Numbered from the stretch's first letter, positions 22,930 through 35,508 are shown. The stretch: 64,000 nt of DNA from Torymus aiolomorphi (GCA_036365515.1 CM070874.1:250049430-250113429), one strand, 5' to 3'. Numbers and translations: made by a program. The notes: generated from the letters alone by a model not told the origin.

Positions 22930-24113
22930 CTTTATTTATGAAAAAAAAACAAAAAAAAGTTAATAAAAATAATTGTTGTTAATTAAGTATTGTTAAATAA
23001 ACTTTTTCGGGGAAATGAGTAGGCTGTATGTTAATATTTTGGCGAGCTACCCCAAATTAAAAAAAAATGAAGGGTTTACGTCAATTATATACTGAGATAT
23101 GAAAAAAATTTCGAGCGCGTCGGATTTGAAGTTCCTACGCTCAGTTTTTGCGCGTGACACTTGTAGCCTTCTCCAATTTAGACCCACGCCTTCGTGATTA
23201 TTTATAACAATGTAATTTTGCAATAAATGTGACGAAATATTTTTTTTCTGTTAGTACAACTATTAGTTCGATTTTTCGTCCCTGTCTCGTTTCTTAATAT
23301 TAATAATTGAAGACACAGCGATTTTTACAAAAAAAAAAAATTATCTCGGCTCCCAGAGCACTTAGAGAGTTCGTAGACCTCTTAAAATTTGTGAAAAAAT
23401 GCCAGCTTTCCAACGAACCTACTGTCGATTATCTACGACCAATAGTCGAGCCGCAATTGCTTTTATTTATAACAAAAAAAATGACTTCTTTTTATTTTGA
23501 GATTTTAAACAATTAAATTTGAAAAATCGCTTAGCTATTCATTGTTCGTGAAAGTAGAGATGTTAAACTTTCAAAATCCGTTTACTGCATCCTCGTACGA
23601 CGTCCCACGGCTTGGGAAAAATCACGCAAAAATGACCAAAATCTAATAAATAAATGGAATTATGCAAAAACTATTAAATATTTTTAGCTAAAATTTTAAC
23701 TGCTTATTAAGTGCTATAAGAGATATACTTAAACGAGTTATCAAGCACCTAGCGACATTTTTAACAGAGTAATAAACAATCGTAAAAATGGCCTTTTTAA
23801 GCGGTTTTTTGCGATTTGCAGATAAACAAATTAACTAAATTTAAATCTGTAAATTGCGTTTGATAGATCTTTTTAATATCTACAAAGTTTACTTTGAACT
23901 TTTTTCTGTAAAGTCAGTAGTTTTTTTGTAGCAGTCGAAAAACTGTTTTTCCGAGCATTCAATTGTTAATTAAAAACATTTCCCATGTAAATTTTTGTAC
24001 TCATTCACCGGGTTATTGTTCCTGATGACCTCCCCAATCACAACCCGCTTGATAAGGTCGGCTTACAATTAGGTTTCAAAACAGGCAAAAAAAAGACTAA
24101 TTTGACTGGCCTA
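22930..24113 (-). repeat. Right terminal inverted repeat of Academ A
   Basis: Inverted counterpart of 16051-17221. It starts inside TTTATTTATGAAAAAAA and ends GACTGGCCTA. Small indels in T or A runs separate the two arms. The short plus-strand ORF at 23307-23516 is chance. Confidence 0.9.
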
Positions 24114-24116
24114 AAT

Positions 24117-25038
24117 AACTCTGAAGACAGTACCGACAATCAATCTTCCGCGCTTTTCTGGAGGATACGAAAAATGGCCAGAATTTCGAGACCTCTTCAT
24201 GTCGAAGATTGCAACAAATGCCAGCTTCACCAATGTCGATCGTATGTATTACTTGAAGACTAATGTGGAAGGAGAAGCTGTTGACTTAATCCAAGATTAT
24301 AACGTGGAAGGAGACAGTTTCACACGAGCTTGGGCTCTATTCAAGGATACCTACGAGAACCTACGGCTGCAAGTAAGATCACATTTAAAGAAATGGCATG
24401 CGACGAAGCCGGCCTCCTCAGAATCGGCGGAAGAAATTCGAAGAATTGCGAACGCGACTAACAACCTCATAGAAGGTATGAACAATTTAAAGCGCACACC
24501 AATTTGCGACGACATATTGGTCTTTTTCACAGTCGAAAGACTCGATGCTCAAACGAAGAGAGCATGGGAGTCATCGTTAGGCGCTACAAAAGACCCAGCT
24601 ACCTACGATAGTCTTCGCACGTTCCTGAGCGGACGAATAATTATGCTCGCGGCCACGAATCCATCGAAGAGCGGAAAGGACTCGCAGTCGTCCAACGGCT
24701 TGTCCTATAGCCGAGATCAACGAAAGCTTTCGGACTCCTTTCGTGCTCACCATACCGCAGCAACGACCCTTCCATGCCCATTGTGTCAAGGTCAACACCA
24801 CATACACGGATGTGTCACCTTCAAGACAAAGTCTGTACCCGAACGTATAGCATTCGTAAAGGCAAAGTCGTTGTGCGAAAATTGCCTTGGCTCACACAAG
24901 ACCAGTACGTGTAAGTCAACTAAGAATTGCTTTGTGTGTAGTGGTAGGCACAATACCACTCTTCATCGCGATTCTACCTCCAGGGTAAGTACGAATCTCG
25001 CTACAACGACCGGCCCACCTTCAGTGACCTTCTCATGA
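24117..25038 (+). pseudogene. BEL/Pao gag, C-terminal part
   Basis: Continuation of gag after the Academ insertion, in register with 15692-16050. It shows the conserved block of this gag type (NLPRFSGGYEKWPEFRDLF near 24140, then a helical DUF1759-like domain through 24700). Cysteine clusters follow: CPLCQGQHHIHGC near 24777, CENCLGSHKTSTC near 24880 and CFVCSGRHNTTLH near 24930. These zinc knuckles bind the genomic RNA. The frame stops at 25038 and protease begins just downstream. Apart from the insertion the gag is open. Confidence 0.88.
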
Positions 25039-25056
25039 CAATCACAGCCGTTTCAT

Positions 25057-25788
25057 GTGTTGGTGAGTGATGAGACTTCGTTTGCACCTTCGTTGCTACC
25101 CACAGCGCTTGTTGACGTTCTAGCACCGGATGGCACGAAGCACCGTGTACGCGCATTGATCGACCAGGGAGCGCAATGCTCAATGATAAATAGAGAGGTT
25201 GCCAAGAGTTTAAAGTTGATAACCAAGCCAGCTTATGTGGCCGTCACTGGAGTCGGTGGCGTAACATCGTCATATGCGCAGGGTCGCGCAATGTTCGAAA
25301 TCGCCTCATGCCACAACCCTGAAGTCAGGATTGATGTTGACGCTCTCATCCTTTCTCGTGTCACCAATTATGTCCCATCTCATCGGCTTTTCGGGGCAGA
25401 ATGGAATCATCTGGAGGGCCTTCTATTCACTGACGACTACACTGACGAATCCAAAAAAATCGATCTGATTCTTGGTTCAGACGTCTACACAAGAATCCTA
25501 CTCGGCGACATCGCAAAGCTGCAGACCACAATGCGATGGCGCCAATCGCCCAGAATACTTCGCTAGGACGGATTGTATCCGGACCAACGGGAAATCATCT
25601 CTTCCACAACGTAGCTACTACATCAACGAACCATGCCTACGTTTCAAGATCAGATCATCCCGTGACATTCATAGTAAAAGACTCTAATTATTTAAGTTGT
25701 GATGTAAATTGCTTTCCTTACTTCTGTAATTCCAACTATGTAAAAGCGGATGTATTAATGTCTCTTCAAGACATTAAGGTGGGCAGAA
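25057..25788 (+). pseudogene. BEL/Pao aspartic protease, then deleted pol
   Basis: The retropepsin domain (A17-like) would mature Gag-Pol. The active-site segment is ALIDQGAQC near 25156: the usual D-S/T-G reads D-Q-G, a variant I recall as common in arthropod BEL/Pao proteins. The domain runs to IDLILGSD near 25460. A frameshift near 25530 moves the C-terminal protease region (QNTSLGRIVSGP) to another frame. About 200 bp later the 3' polypurine tract is reached without any reverse transcriptase motif, showing a large internal deletion. Confidence 0.8.
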
Positions 25789-26180
25789 TGTTCACGATTC
25801 ATTTGAAATCGAAATTGTAACGCGATAGAATATTCTGTTCACACGACACACCGACTATTTACATACTCACACATACACTTTTACACTCGTACACCAGCTA
25901 CACTATACACTGCGCGAGCGAGTCTATTAATAGCTCTGCTCAAATCCCCACTCTCGCGACATACCAGTCGTCGCGGCTCTCGCGGAGCTGTAACCGCGAA
26001 GCATTTTCTCCAGTATCTGATCGGCCGCTAGCCAGTACACAGCGTGCGCGATCACTCTCGCCAGCACTAATAAAACGCCAGTTTAACCAGAACTAGTTCT
26101 TTATTTAAACGCCGCCTCCGCTAACCCTTTCCCTCACTATCCTCCGTGTAATTGACCGAGTAGCCCTATCGTAAGAAACA
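25789..26180 (+). repeat. 3' LTR of BEL/Pao element
   Basis: Pair of 15048-15439, 392 bp. It is preceded by the AAGGTGGGCAGAA tract and followed by the CTTTT target duplication. Confidence 0.93.
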
Positions 26181-28462
26181 CTTTTCTTTGCAGTTTCATA
26201 CATTGACCTTATATTTTATAATGGATGAGAAAATATGTTTTATCTGTGGAGCTGAAGTTCCAGAATATCAAGAAAGAATAGTAAAAGCTCTAGGATTGAA
26301 ATCTTTAATCGATGCTAGTATTAAACGCAAAGATCAGAAACATCTACAATTGAAGCGAAAAACAGAAATCTTGGTACATAGATCTTGCCAAACAAAATAC
26401 CTTTTAGCATCGAATATTAAAAAGGCGGCTGATGATACACAAGCTGGTCCACCAAAGCGATCTGCACCTAAAACTACACCTTTTGATTTTCGTAATTTGT
26501 GTTTTATTTGCGATGAAGAAGCTTCAGATAATTTTATTAAAAAAGAACTAAAGAATAAGATCAGCAATAGAGTTGAAGTGCGATCGGTTGTAGACAACAA
26601 GGTTAGAAATAAAATTGTAGAGTTTTGCACAAATACTCCGACTGACATTGCCGAGAAAGTTTTGTCGCGTATATTAGATATACCAGATTTAGTTGAAGTA
26701 GGTGCCCGTTACCATGTAAATTGTTACAAAAATTTTTATAATTATAAGTCTATTAATACTGTTGGTCGTCCACTTCATCCTGCATATTCGGCAGCAGCAA
26801 ATTACGTTATTAATTATATTTCGGACAATACCGATGAATGCCAATTTTCTTTAAAATCAATCCTTGAATCGTACACAGAATCATCGGAATTTTTAGATTG
26901 TCCTCCTAAGAAGTACACGAAAAAACTATTGAAAATGCGCTTTGCTAATGAAATTTTATTTTATTCGGTTAAAAAAGATTTATATATGTGTTATCGAGAC
27001 GTGGGGGCACAATTGTTGTCTAAAGTTTGGTATGAAAATAGATTGGTAGGTGAACGAGAAGAGCGTTTAAGAATTGTAAGGGCGGCGTCATCGATAATTT
27101 TTGATGACTTTCGTAGTAAATTTTACGATACTAAAAATTACAATGCTCCCGACTATTTTTTAGATAATATTAATGATGACATTCCTGAATCATTACAAGT
27201 ATTTCTTGATTCTCTAATAAAAAGGAATAAAAAATCTAAAAGCATAAAGTGGACTCATACTATTACAACCCTTGCTCATTGCATAATTTCAAGTGTAAGA
27301 CCGCGATCATTTTTATCACCAGGTTTAATTGGTTTATCTGCAATGATGCATAAAAAGCACGCATCCAAGGGATTGATCAATGCTTTATCATTTCTGAATC
27401 TTTGTGCATCGTATGACGAAACTCAACTCTTTGAAGCATCAATCTTCCATGATCCTCAACAATACGATTACAAAGATACATTTTTACAATTTGTATTTGA
27501 TAACGCTGATCATAATACGTGCACTATTGATGGTTATAATACGTTTCATTCAATGGGTGGCATTATGTGTATGACTCCATATTCGTCGGTCACTTCAACG
27601 CGAATAATAAAACGTTTAAACAAAATTCCTTCTTCAGAAGTTGTAGGGAAATTTGGATTCATTCCAGTAAAAACCTTCGAAAAAAAAACAGTCCTCAGGG
27701 CTTAAAACAATTTTGATTGAAGACGTATTAAAATCAAACAAGCAATTTGACATTTCTTTCACGGATTTTTTATGGCTTTTTGCAAAAAAATGTAATCCGG
27801 AAATCACACAAGGCTGAAATGGTTACATGGAAGAATTTTTTAAAAATCATGAATTTTCGCAATCAAAAACCATACCTCTGCCTTTTGTTAATGATTTACC
27901 GAGTAAATATGACACCATCTATACAGTTTTGCTCCAAGCTGCTGAAAAATGTAAATCGTCAAATCAAAAGCATACATTTGTCACATTTGATCAGCCTTTA
28001 TATCTGAAAGCCAGAGAAATCTTAGCTGGTCGATCCGATGACCCTAAAAATTAATTAGATTGCATTATTCTCCGACTTGGTGGCTTTCATACCTTAATGT
28101 CATTTATGGGTGCTATAGGCTACCTCATGAATGGTAGTGGATTGAAAGAATTATTGAGCGAAATATATGCAAGTGGATCTGTAGATCATATTTTAACGGG
28201 TCATGCGTATGCAAGAGCTGTGAGAGGTCACATACTTTGTAGTTCTGCTTTAGCAACATTAATTTTTTCGTCCATTGATATTAGTAATGCAGAAACTGCA
28301 TATTTAGAACAACTTTTAAACGGTGTTTGTGGCGAAAATATAAATAATGAAAGTTTTAAAAAAATAATTAATAAATTTATATGTACAATAGAGAATTTAA
28401 AAGAAAATGGGCCAACAGCTAAACTTTGGATTCAGTATTTTGAAATAATTACCGAGAAGTAT

Positions 28463-30811
28463 TGATTTATTTATTTATTTTTTTTATTTATTTATTTCCA
28501 GAAACTATTTACATTACATTATTATATACGAAATATACATAAGTAATAAATCCTACTGAGGCAAATATTATTGCCTGTGTGTAGATCTGGTACATAGAAA
28601 ACTTACAAACTAAAAAAAAATATTACAAACTACAAAATTCTTAAAAACTATATAATGGTATGTGCGTAGTGTTTGTTAACATCGATAAAATCCATTGTAG
28701 TACATAAATAACAGTTAAATAATTTGTTAGATATATTGGTTAAGATTTAATTATTATTTTGAAATTATATTGCATCTTTTACTATAAACATTTTTAATTT
28801 TTTCTTCATTAATTGTCTACTTAAATTCATAACTTTGAGATCCTTAGATAGCCCATTAAAGACCCTTATAGCTTCATTGTAGCTATTTTTATCACTAATT
28901 CTTTTATCACATTTAGGTAATTGAATTGTTTTGTTTCTGGTCTAGCTCGCACTGTTTATATATTTATTTCTTAATGTAGAATAATGTAAGGATATTGACT
29001 CTAACTGAAATAATTTTTTTATTTCAAGAGGTGGATTAGTTTGAGAGAATTTATTTTTATTTATGATTTTCAATATTTTGTTTTGTGTTGATTGTATTAG
29101 TTTCATATTATTATCGTACGCACCACCCCAGGCAATTACCCCATAATTGATTAGACTATGAAAGAAAGCATAATATATTATCATTAATGTTTTTGTATCC
29201 ATCATATTTTTTATCTTGGCAAAGACAAAAATTAGGTATTTGGTTTTTTTAATGATATATCTTATATGCTTATCCCATTTCATATTGTAGTCGAAATACA
29301 GCCCTAAGTATTTATGATTTTCAACTCTTTTTATTAATTGCGTTCCTATTTTGATGTTTAGTGTGCCAGGCACACTATCACAGTAGTTTCCGAGAGTCAT
29401 ATAGACCGTTTTATCTATATTTAGCGACAGTTTATTTTGTGCAAGCCATTTGGCCACATGATTAAGGTAAGCACACATTTTTTCCTGAGCTGAGGACCAC
29501 ATGTTGTCACTTGATATGATAACCGTGTCATCAGCATAGGACATGATTGTGTCATTTTGCATACTTCCTAGTAAGTCATTGACATAAAGTATAAAAAGTA
29601 ATGGTCCTAATATAGTTCCTTGGGGAACACCCGTAGTAAATTCTTTATATTCACTTTTACAGTCTTGAATTTTTACTCTTTGCCGCCTATCTGTGAGATA
29701 GCTAGTCATCAGTTTTAAGGCACTACGCCTTACTCCGTATCGTTCAAGCTTATCTAAAAGAACTCTATGATTAACAGTGTCAAATGCTTTGGCTAAGTCT
29801 AGAAAAGCAACAATTATTGGTTTACTTTTATCTAAGTTTTCGTATATGATATTTGATATATAATTTAATGCGTCAGTAGTTCCCCTATTTTTAACGAAAC
29901 CGTATTGTTTTTCTGATATTATGTTATGTTTTTCAAAAAAGTGGTATAATCTGTTATAAATTATTTTTTCAAAAATGTTTGCAATGTTCGATATTAAAGA
30001 GATTGGTCTGTAATTACTGATATTAGATTTTTCACCAGCCTTGTAAATAGGGACTACCTCAGCATTTGTGAGCGCGTCAGGCCAGATAGATTTCACAATA
30101 CATAAATTGAAGATATATTCTAAGGGCACACATATATATTCAGAGAGAATTTACAATGATTTAACGTTAATATTGTCTACACCTCCAGATTTATGTTTCA
30201 ATGTATTGATTATTTTGTATATCTCAGCAAAATCTGTCGGACGAAAGAAAATGGATTCAGGATTCCTATCTGGAGGTTTCAGGTTATTATTATTTATATT
30301 AGCAAATTGAGCACTCAAATTTGGTCCTATTTTGCAAAAATAGGTGTTCATAGCATTTGCTATATCAGTTTTATTTTCGATTTTTTGATTGTTTTCGTAT
30401 ATATATTTTATTGGATTATCATGCACACTGTTTCTCCCTAATTTAGTTTTAATTATGTTCCATAATTCCCTAGAGTTTCCGCTATTTCGTTTTACCATTT
30501 CCTTTTCATGTTTAAATTTTGCTTCTTTAATAACTTTGTTCAATATCTTAGTGTAATTTGTATACTCTTTTTTTAGGGCTTCAGAAGTGGGATTGTTTTT
30601 CCATAAGATATACAGTGGCTCTTTAGTAGTACACGAGACTATAATAGCACTAGTAATCCAATTTTTTCTCGGAAGTTTATTTTTAAATTGTTTTTTGGTA
30701 GTGGACGCATCAATAAAATTATTTATCATGTCAATTAATGCGTTAACTTCCAGATTAGGATCCTGCATAGACAATATTGCGTACCAGTTTGAATTATTTG
30801 CAACATGTTTT
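28463..30811 (-). mobile_element. LINE copy 2, 5'-truncated, inside Academ B
   Basis: Minus-strand copy of the LINE at 8.9-13.8 kb. Its (AAAT)n tail is at 28463-28495 and it is truncated at about 30811, where similarity to copy 1 ends near 11437 of that copy. The Academ coding sequence stops at 28462 and resumes at 30817, with about 10-12 codons missing relative to A. No clear target duplication is seen. Confidence 0.9.
28765..30811 (-). pseudogene. LINE copy 2 ORF2 fragment (reverse transcriptase and C-terminus)
   Basis: Reads from 30811 down. The segment between endonuclease and polymerase, the reverse transcriptase (GVPQGT near 29625, YADDT near 29530) and most of the C-terminal domain lie in two long ORFs, interrupted by TAA codons near 30150 and by a stop near 28942 where copy 1 reads SKTRN. 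It lacks both the premature stop and the one-base deletion of copy 1, so it shows the less damaged sequence at those sites. Endonuclease and ORF1 are absent. Confidence 0.85.
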
Positions 30812-32319
30812 AAATTTTGAGCTTCATTTGCAATGTGTTCAACATATGCTTCCGTACTTTCACGCAAGTGGACATTTTCTTTATGCTAAAACTGCACACC
30901 TCTATCTTCAAGACATGTTGCAGTTAGAGACAAAAATTGATGTTTTAGAATATGACCTATTTACCAGGAAAGGTTATTTTACTATAAGAAGAACAGATAA
31001 ATTTTGATCGGGAATTTGGAGTGATATGACAATTGAGCAAGCGCTCATGAAAGAAATAAAAACTTTTGGAGGTTTGACACACGGGCGTGGACTCACTGAC
31101 AGTGTTATTGCGAAATGGATTCTGTCTATAATTGTTCTAATAGCTGTGACCAAATCAATAGGTGATTTTTGTAATGTAAATTATTCAACATCGGAACAGC
31201 ATATCGATGCTAGGTCATCGCGCATATCAAAAGATAACTCTGATCTCAAAAGATTAACCGAATTTTTAAAAATACATAACCCGTTTAAAAAAACAGATTA
31301 TTATGTCAATAAGCTCAGGTTTGAAAGGAGATGACTCGATTAAATGTTTTAATGCTTTAGAGGAAGGTACTCTTCTTTTAAAACGCACAATTGGACAAAA
31401 TTTGGTGACGTAAAGATACGTTGAGTATGTGAAAGCACATTACTCGGAAAATACGACGATTGTTTTTGATGGTTGTCCATGCACTGTAAATTCCTTACAC
31501 ACAAAAAGTGCAGAAAGATTTCGCAGATCTAGAAAAGAAATTACACGAGAACTTATATTCGATACCACCATGAATATAGATATGCAACCACAGAAATTTT
31601 TTTTCAAATGACGTCAATAAAAATAGATTTATTACATTTCTTCGAGACGCCCTTGAGGAAGCTCAATTTGCAACTAAACAAGCAGAGGAAGACGCAGACA
31701 CTATGATTGTGAACACGGCGATCGAAGTTGCAAATAAAGAACATTTAACTATGATAATAGGAGAGGACACCGTTTTACTTGTTATTTTATCACAGCTGGC
31801 ATATCCATTAAACTTGAACAATATTTATTATAACATCCCTGGCAAAAATACTTCCAAAGAAAAAATATACACCATCAATAGCTTCAAACCGGAAAGTAAA
31901 CATTTAATCGCTTTTTTACATGCATTTGGTGGTTGCGATACTACGTCTGGGTTTTACTAAATCGGTAAAAATAAAATTGTGTCTGTTATTGAAAATGACC
32001 CTAATTTACAACAATTAGCTAAATGTTTTTATGAAAAATCTGATTACAACACAATAGTAAAAAATACTGAAGAAATAATATTATCATTATACGGCAAAAA
32101 ACACAATAAAAAAAGTCTTTCCGATTTACGCTACTTTATATTTAAGAGCTTAGCAGCAAAAAAATCTTTTAAATTAGAGAAGTTACCACCGACTACAACA
32201 GTTGCAACAATGCACGGGTATTGCGTTTATCACCAAGTGCAATTATGGCTTGGTAATAAATTAACAGCGACAGACTGGGGGTGGAAAATTTCCGCAAATG
32301 GTTTGCAACCAATTTATAA

Positions 32320-34728
32320 CTCGGAAAGCCGATTATATAGGGATCGTAACGGAAAAAAATTCTCTCCGCAGCCTTTTGGCATTTCCAAATTTTTTAAACC
32401 TGGAATTATTTGTTGAGCATACAAACCGCATTTAAAAAAATTACGATCGTAGTCGACACCCCGGGAAACCTCCAAAGAGCTGATTATATAGGGGTCGTGA
32501 GAAAAAAAAAATTCTCTCTCCGCGGTGTTTGACATTCCCAAACTTTTTATTACTGGAATTATTTTTTGAGCAGACAACCTGCCCGTAAAAAAAATATGAA
32601 CCAAATCGACTCCCTGGAAAACCCCCAAAAAGCTGATTATATAGGGGTCGTAACGGAAAAAAAATTCTCTATCCGCGGCGTTTGGCATTTTCAAAGTTTT
32701 TATTGCTGGAATTATTTTTTGAGCATACAACCTACGCGTCAAAAATGACGAACTAAATCGGCTCCCCGGAAAACCCCCAAACAGCTGATTATATAGGGAT
32801 CGTAACGGAAAAAAATTCTCTCCGCAGCCTTTTGGCATTTCCAAATTTTTTAAAGCTGGAATTATTTGTTGAGCATACAAACCGCATTTAAAAAAATTAC
32901 GATCGTAGTCGACATCCCGGGAAACCTCCAAAGAGCTGATTATATAGGGGTCGTGAGAGAAAAAAAATTCTCTCTCCGCGGCGTTTGGCATTCCCAAACT
33001 TTTTATTACTGGAATTATTTTTTGAGCAGACAACCTGACCGTAAAAAAAATATGAACCAAATCGACTCCCTGGAAAACCCCCAAAAAGCTGATTATATAG
33101 GGGTCGTGACGGAAAAAAAATTCTCTATCCGCGGCGTTTGGCATTTTCAAAGTTTTTATTGCTGGAATTATTTTTTGAGCATACAACCTACGCGTAAAAA
33201 ATGACGAACTAAATCGGCTCCCCGGAAAACCCCCAAACAGCTGATTATATAGGGATCGTAACGGAGGAAAATTCTCTCCGCAGCCTTTTGGCATTTCCAA
33301 ACTTTTTAAAGCTGGAATTATTTGTTGAGCATATAAACTGCATTTAAAAAATTACGATCCTAGTCGACACCCCGGAAAACCTCCAAAGAGCTGATTATAT
33401 AGAGGTCGTGACGGAAAAAAATTGTCTCTCCGCGGCGTTTGTCATTTCCAAACTTTTTATTGCTGGAATTATTTTTTGAGCATACAAACTACCCGTAAAA
33501 AAATTATGAACCAAATCGACTCCTCGGAAAACCCGCAAAAAGCTGATTATATAGAGGTCGTGACGGAAAAAAATTGTCTCTCCGCGGCGTTTGTAATTTC
33601 CAAACTTTTTATTGCTGGAATTATTTTTTGAGCATACAAACTACCCGTAAAAAAATTATGAACCAAATCGACTCCTCGGAAAACCCGCAAAAAGCTGATT
33701 ATATAGGGGTCGTGACGGAAAAAATTCTTTCTCCGCGGCGTTTGGCATTTTCAAAGTTGTTATTGCTGGAAGTATTTTCTGAGCATACAAACTACGCGTA
33801 AAAAATGACGAACTAAATCGACTTCCCGGAAAAACCCCAAACAGCTGATTATGTAGGTATCATAACGGAAAAAAAAAATTCTCTCCGCAACCTTTTGGCA
33901 TTTCCAAATTTTTTAAAGCTGGAATTATTTGTTGAGCATACAACCTACATTTAAAAAAATTACGATCCAAGTCGACTCCCCGGAAAACCTCCAAAGAGCT
34001 GATGATAGGGGTCGTGACAGAAAAAAAATTGTCTCCGCAACGTTTGGCATTTCCAAATTTTTTATTGCTGGAATTATTTTTTGAGCATACAAACTACCCG
34101 TAAAAAAATTATGAACCAAATCGACTCCTCGGAAAACCCGCAAAAAGCTGATTATATAGGGGTCGTGACATAAAAAAAATTCTCCCTCGTCGGCGTTTGG
34201 CATTTCCAAACCTTTTATTGCTGAAATTATTTTTTGAGCATACAAGCTACATGTAAAAAAATTACGATTCATTTTGACTCCCCGGAAAACCCCCAAAAAG
34301 CTGATTATATAGGGGTCGTGACGGAAAAAATTCTTTCTCCGCGGCGTTTGGCATTTTCAAAGTTGTTATTGCTAGAATTATTTTCTGAGCATACAAACTA
34401 CGCGTAAAAAATGACGAACTAAATCGACTTCCCGGAAAAACCCCAAACAGCTGATTATGTAGGTATCATAACGGAAAAAAAAATTCTCTCCGCAACCTTT
34501 TGGCATTTCCAAATTTTTTAAAGCTGGAATTATTTGTTGAGCATACAACCTACATTTAAAAAAATTACGATCCAATTCGACTCCCTGGAAAACCACCAAA
34601 GAGCTGATTATATAGAGGTCGTGACGGAAAAAAATTGTCTTTCCGCGGCGTTTGTCATTTCCAAACTTTTTTATTGCTGGAATTATTTTTTGAGCATACA
34701 ACCTACCCGTAAAAAAATTATGAACTAA
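32320..34728. repeat. 152-bp satellite array with three-unit higher-order structure
   Basis: About 16 units of roughly 152 bp, marked by GCTGATTATATAGG recurring near 32331, 32481, 32633, 32786, 32938, 33090, 33241, 33390, 33543, 33697, 33847, 34150, 34302, 34455 and 34607 (plus a variant near 34000). Units fall into three classes: A (CGCAGCCTTTTGGCATT, ATTACGATC), B (CCGCGGCGTTTG, ATGAACCAAATCGACTCC) and C (GCATTTTCAAAGTT, ATGACGAACTAAATCG). The order A-B-C repeats with about 456-bp period at 32.33-33.24 kb, then becomes irregular. Long minus-strand ORFs across it merely reflect the period not breaking the frame. Confidence 0.88.
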
Positions 34729-34822
34729 ATTAAATGAACAACCCGCGACAGGCCGAGACTTCAACTACCGCACGCACGCTCGCGGTTACGGCGGAGCCGC
34801 TTACCTGCGGGTGACGGGGGGA
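34729..34822. other. GC-rich junction between satellite and LINE copy 3
   Basis: About 90 bp, markedly more GC-rich than either neighbour (GCACGCTCGCGGTTACGGCG). Origin unknown. It ends GGGGGGAAAA, sharing a short A run with the LINE at the truncation point. Confidence 0.4.
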
Positions 34823-34824
34823 AA

Positions 34825-35508
34825 ATGTGTGCTTACCTTAATCATGTGGCCAAATGGCTTGCACAAAATAAACTGTCGCTAAATATAGATAAAACGGTCT
34901 ATATGACTCTCGGAAACTACTGTGATAGTGTGCCTGGCACACTAAACATCAAAATAGGAACGCAATTAATAAAAAGAGTTGAAAGTCATAAATACTTAGG
35001 GCTGTATTTCGACTACAATATGAAATGGGATAAGCATATAAGATATATCATTAAAAAAACCAAATACCTAATTTTTGTCTTTGCCAAGATAAAAAATATG
35101 ATGGATACAAAAACATTAATGATAATATACTATGCTTTCTTTCATAGACTAATCAATTATGGGGTAATTGCCTTGGGTGGTGCGTACGATAATAATATGA
35201 AATTAATAGAATTAACACAAAACAAAATATTGAAAATCATAAATAAAAATAAATTCTCTCAAACTAATCCACTTCTTGAAATAAAAAAATTATTCCAGTT
35301 AGTGTCAATATCCTTACATTATTCTACATTAAGAAATAAATATATAAACAGTGCGAGCAAGACCAGAAACAAAACAATTCAATTACCTAAATGTGACAAA
35401 AGAATTAGTGATAAAAATAGCTACAATGAAGCTATAGGGGTCTTCAATGGGCTATCTAAGGATCTCAAAGTTATGAATTTAAGTAGACAATTAATGAAGA
35501 AAAAATAA
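34825..35508 (+). pseudogene. LINE copy 3 ORF2 C-terminal fragment
   Basis: A 227-codon frame equal to the last quarter of ORF2 (HYVAKWLAQNK-like start, KYLGLYFDYNMKWDKHIRYI near 34990). Several substitutions against copies 1 and 2, and an early TAA at 35506 where copy 1 reads on for ten more codons. No catalytic motif remains. Confidence 0.85.

Larger units (their letters stand above)
16051..24113 (+). mobile_element. Academ-type DNA transposon A, full length, decayed
   Basis: 8063 bp bounded by TAGGCCAGTC...GACTGGCCTA with long inverted repeats (about 1.17 kb: 16051-17221 and 22930-24113). The 3-bp duplication AAT (16048-16050, 24114-24116) fits the 3-4 bp reported for the Academ superfamily. 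One plus-strand transposase gene (18280-22825) has an upstream intron (17753-18261). The transposase carries an XPG-like nuclease region and a Cys-rich C-terminal domain, the recorded hallmarks of Academ. Insertion into gag dates it after the BEL element. The gene has many stops and frameshifts. Confidence 0.85.
15048..26180 (+). mobile_element. BEL/Pao LTR retrotransposon, internally deleted and split by Academ A
   Basis: Two 392-bp LTRs (15048-15439, 25789-26180) flank a primer-binding site, gag, and a protease remnant. The 5-bp target duplication CTTTT lies at 15043-15047 and 26181-26185. Both LTRs start TGTTCACG and end AAGAAACA. A polypurine tract (AAGGTGGGCAGAA) precedes the 3' LTR. Reverse transcriptase, RNase H and integrase are absent: protease sequence runs into the 3' end within about 200 bp, so several kb of pol were deleted. 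Without the 8.06-kb Academ insert it is about 3.07 kb. It sits in the 5' intron of Academ B, just before the splice acceptor. Confidence 0.92.
26186..32320 (+). mobile_element. Academ-type element B, coding part, interrupted and 3' truncated
   Basis: Continues from the left part at 13771-15047 after the BEL insertion. The intron ends at TTCTTTGCAG (26193). It carries a transposase diverged from that of A, is interrupted by LINE copy 2 at 28463-30811, and stops abruptly at about 32320 where the 152-bp array starts. The Cys-rich C-terminus and right terminal repeat are lost, so B cannot move and its TSD cannot be read. Confidence 0.75.
26221..32320 (+). pseudogene. Academ B transposase, split by LINE copy 2
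   Basis: Homologous along its length to the A transposase but clearly diverged. ATG at 26221; N-terminal CFICGAEV and CFICDEEAS cysteine motifs; SVRPRSFLSP near 27293; LGGFHTLMSF near 28076; THGRG near 31078; XPG-like FDGCP near 31465, GEDTVLLVIL near 31760 and HAFGGCDTTS near 31920. In B the acidic motif reads GEDTVLL, so one of the paired acidic residues (GEDID in A) is replaced. Lesions: frameshift near 27690 in an A run, TGA near 27816, TAA 28052, the LINE, TGA near 31006, a deletion near 31340-31430 that removes about 90 residues found in A, further frameshifts at 31420-31700, and TAA near 31958. It ends in the satellite. Confidence 0.78.

Noticed and set aside
23307..23516. Short ORF in the right Academ repeat
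   Set aside because: It lies in an inverted repeat and its mirror at the left arm is not open.
32314..33300. A 328-codon minus-strand ORF with internal protein repeats
   Set aside because: It follows the 152-bp satellite; three units give a period divisible by three, so the frame stays open by arithmetic.
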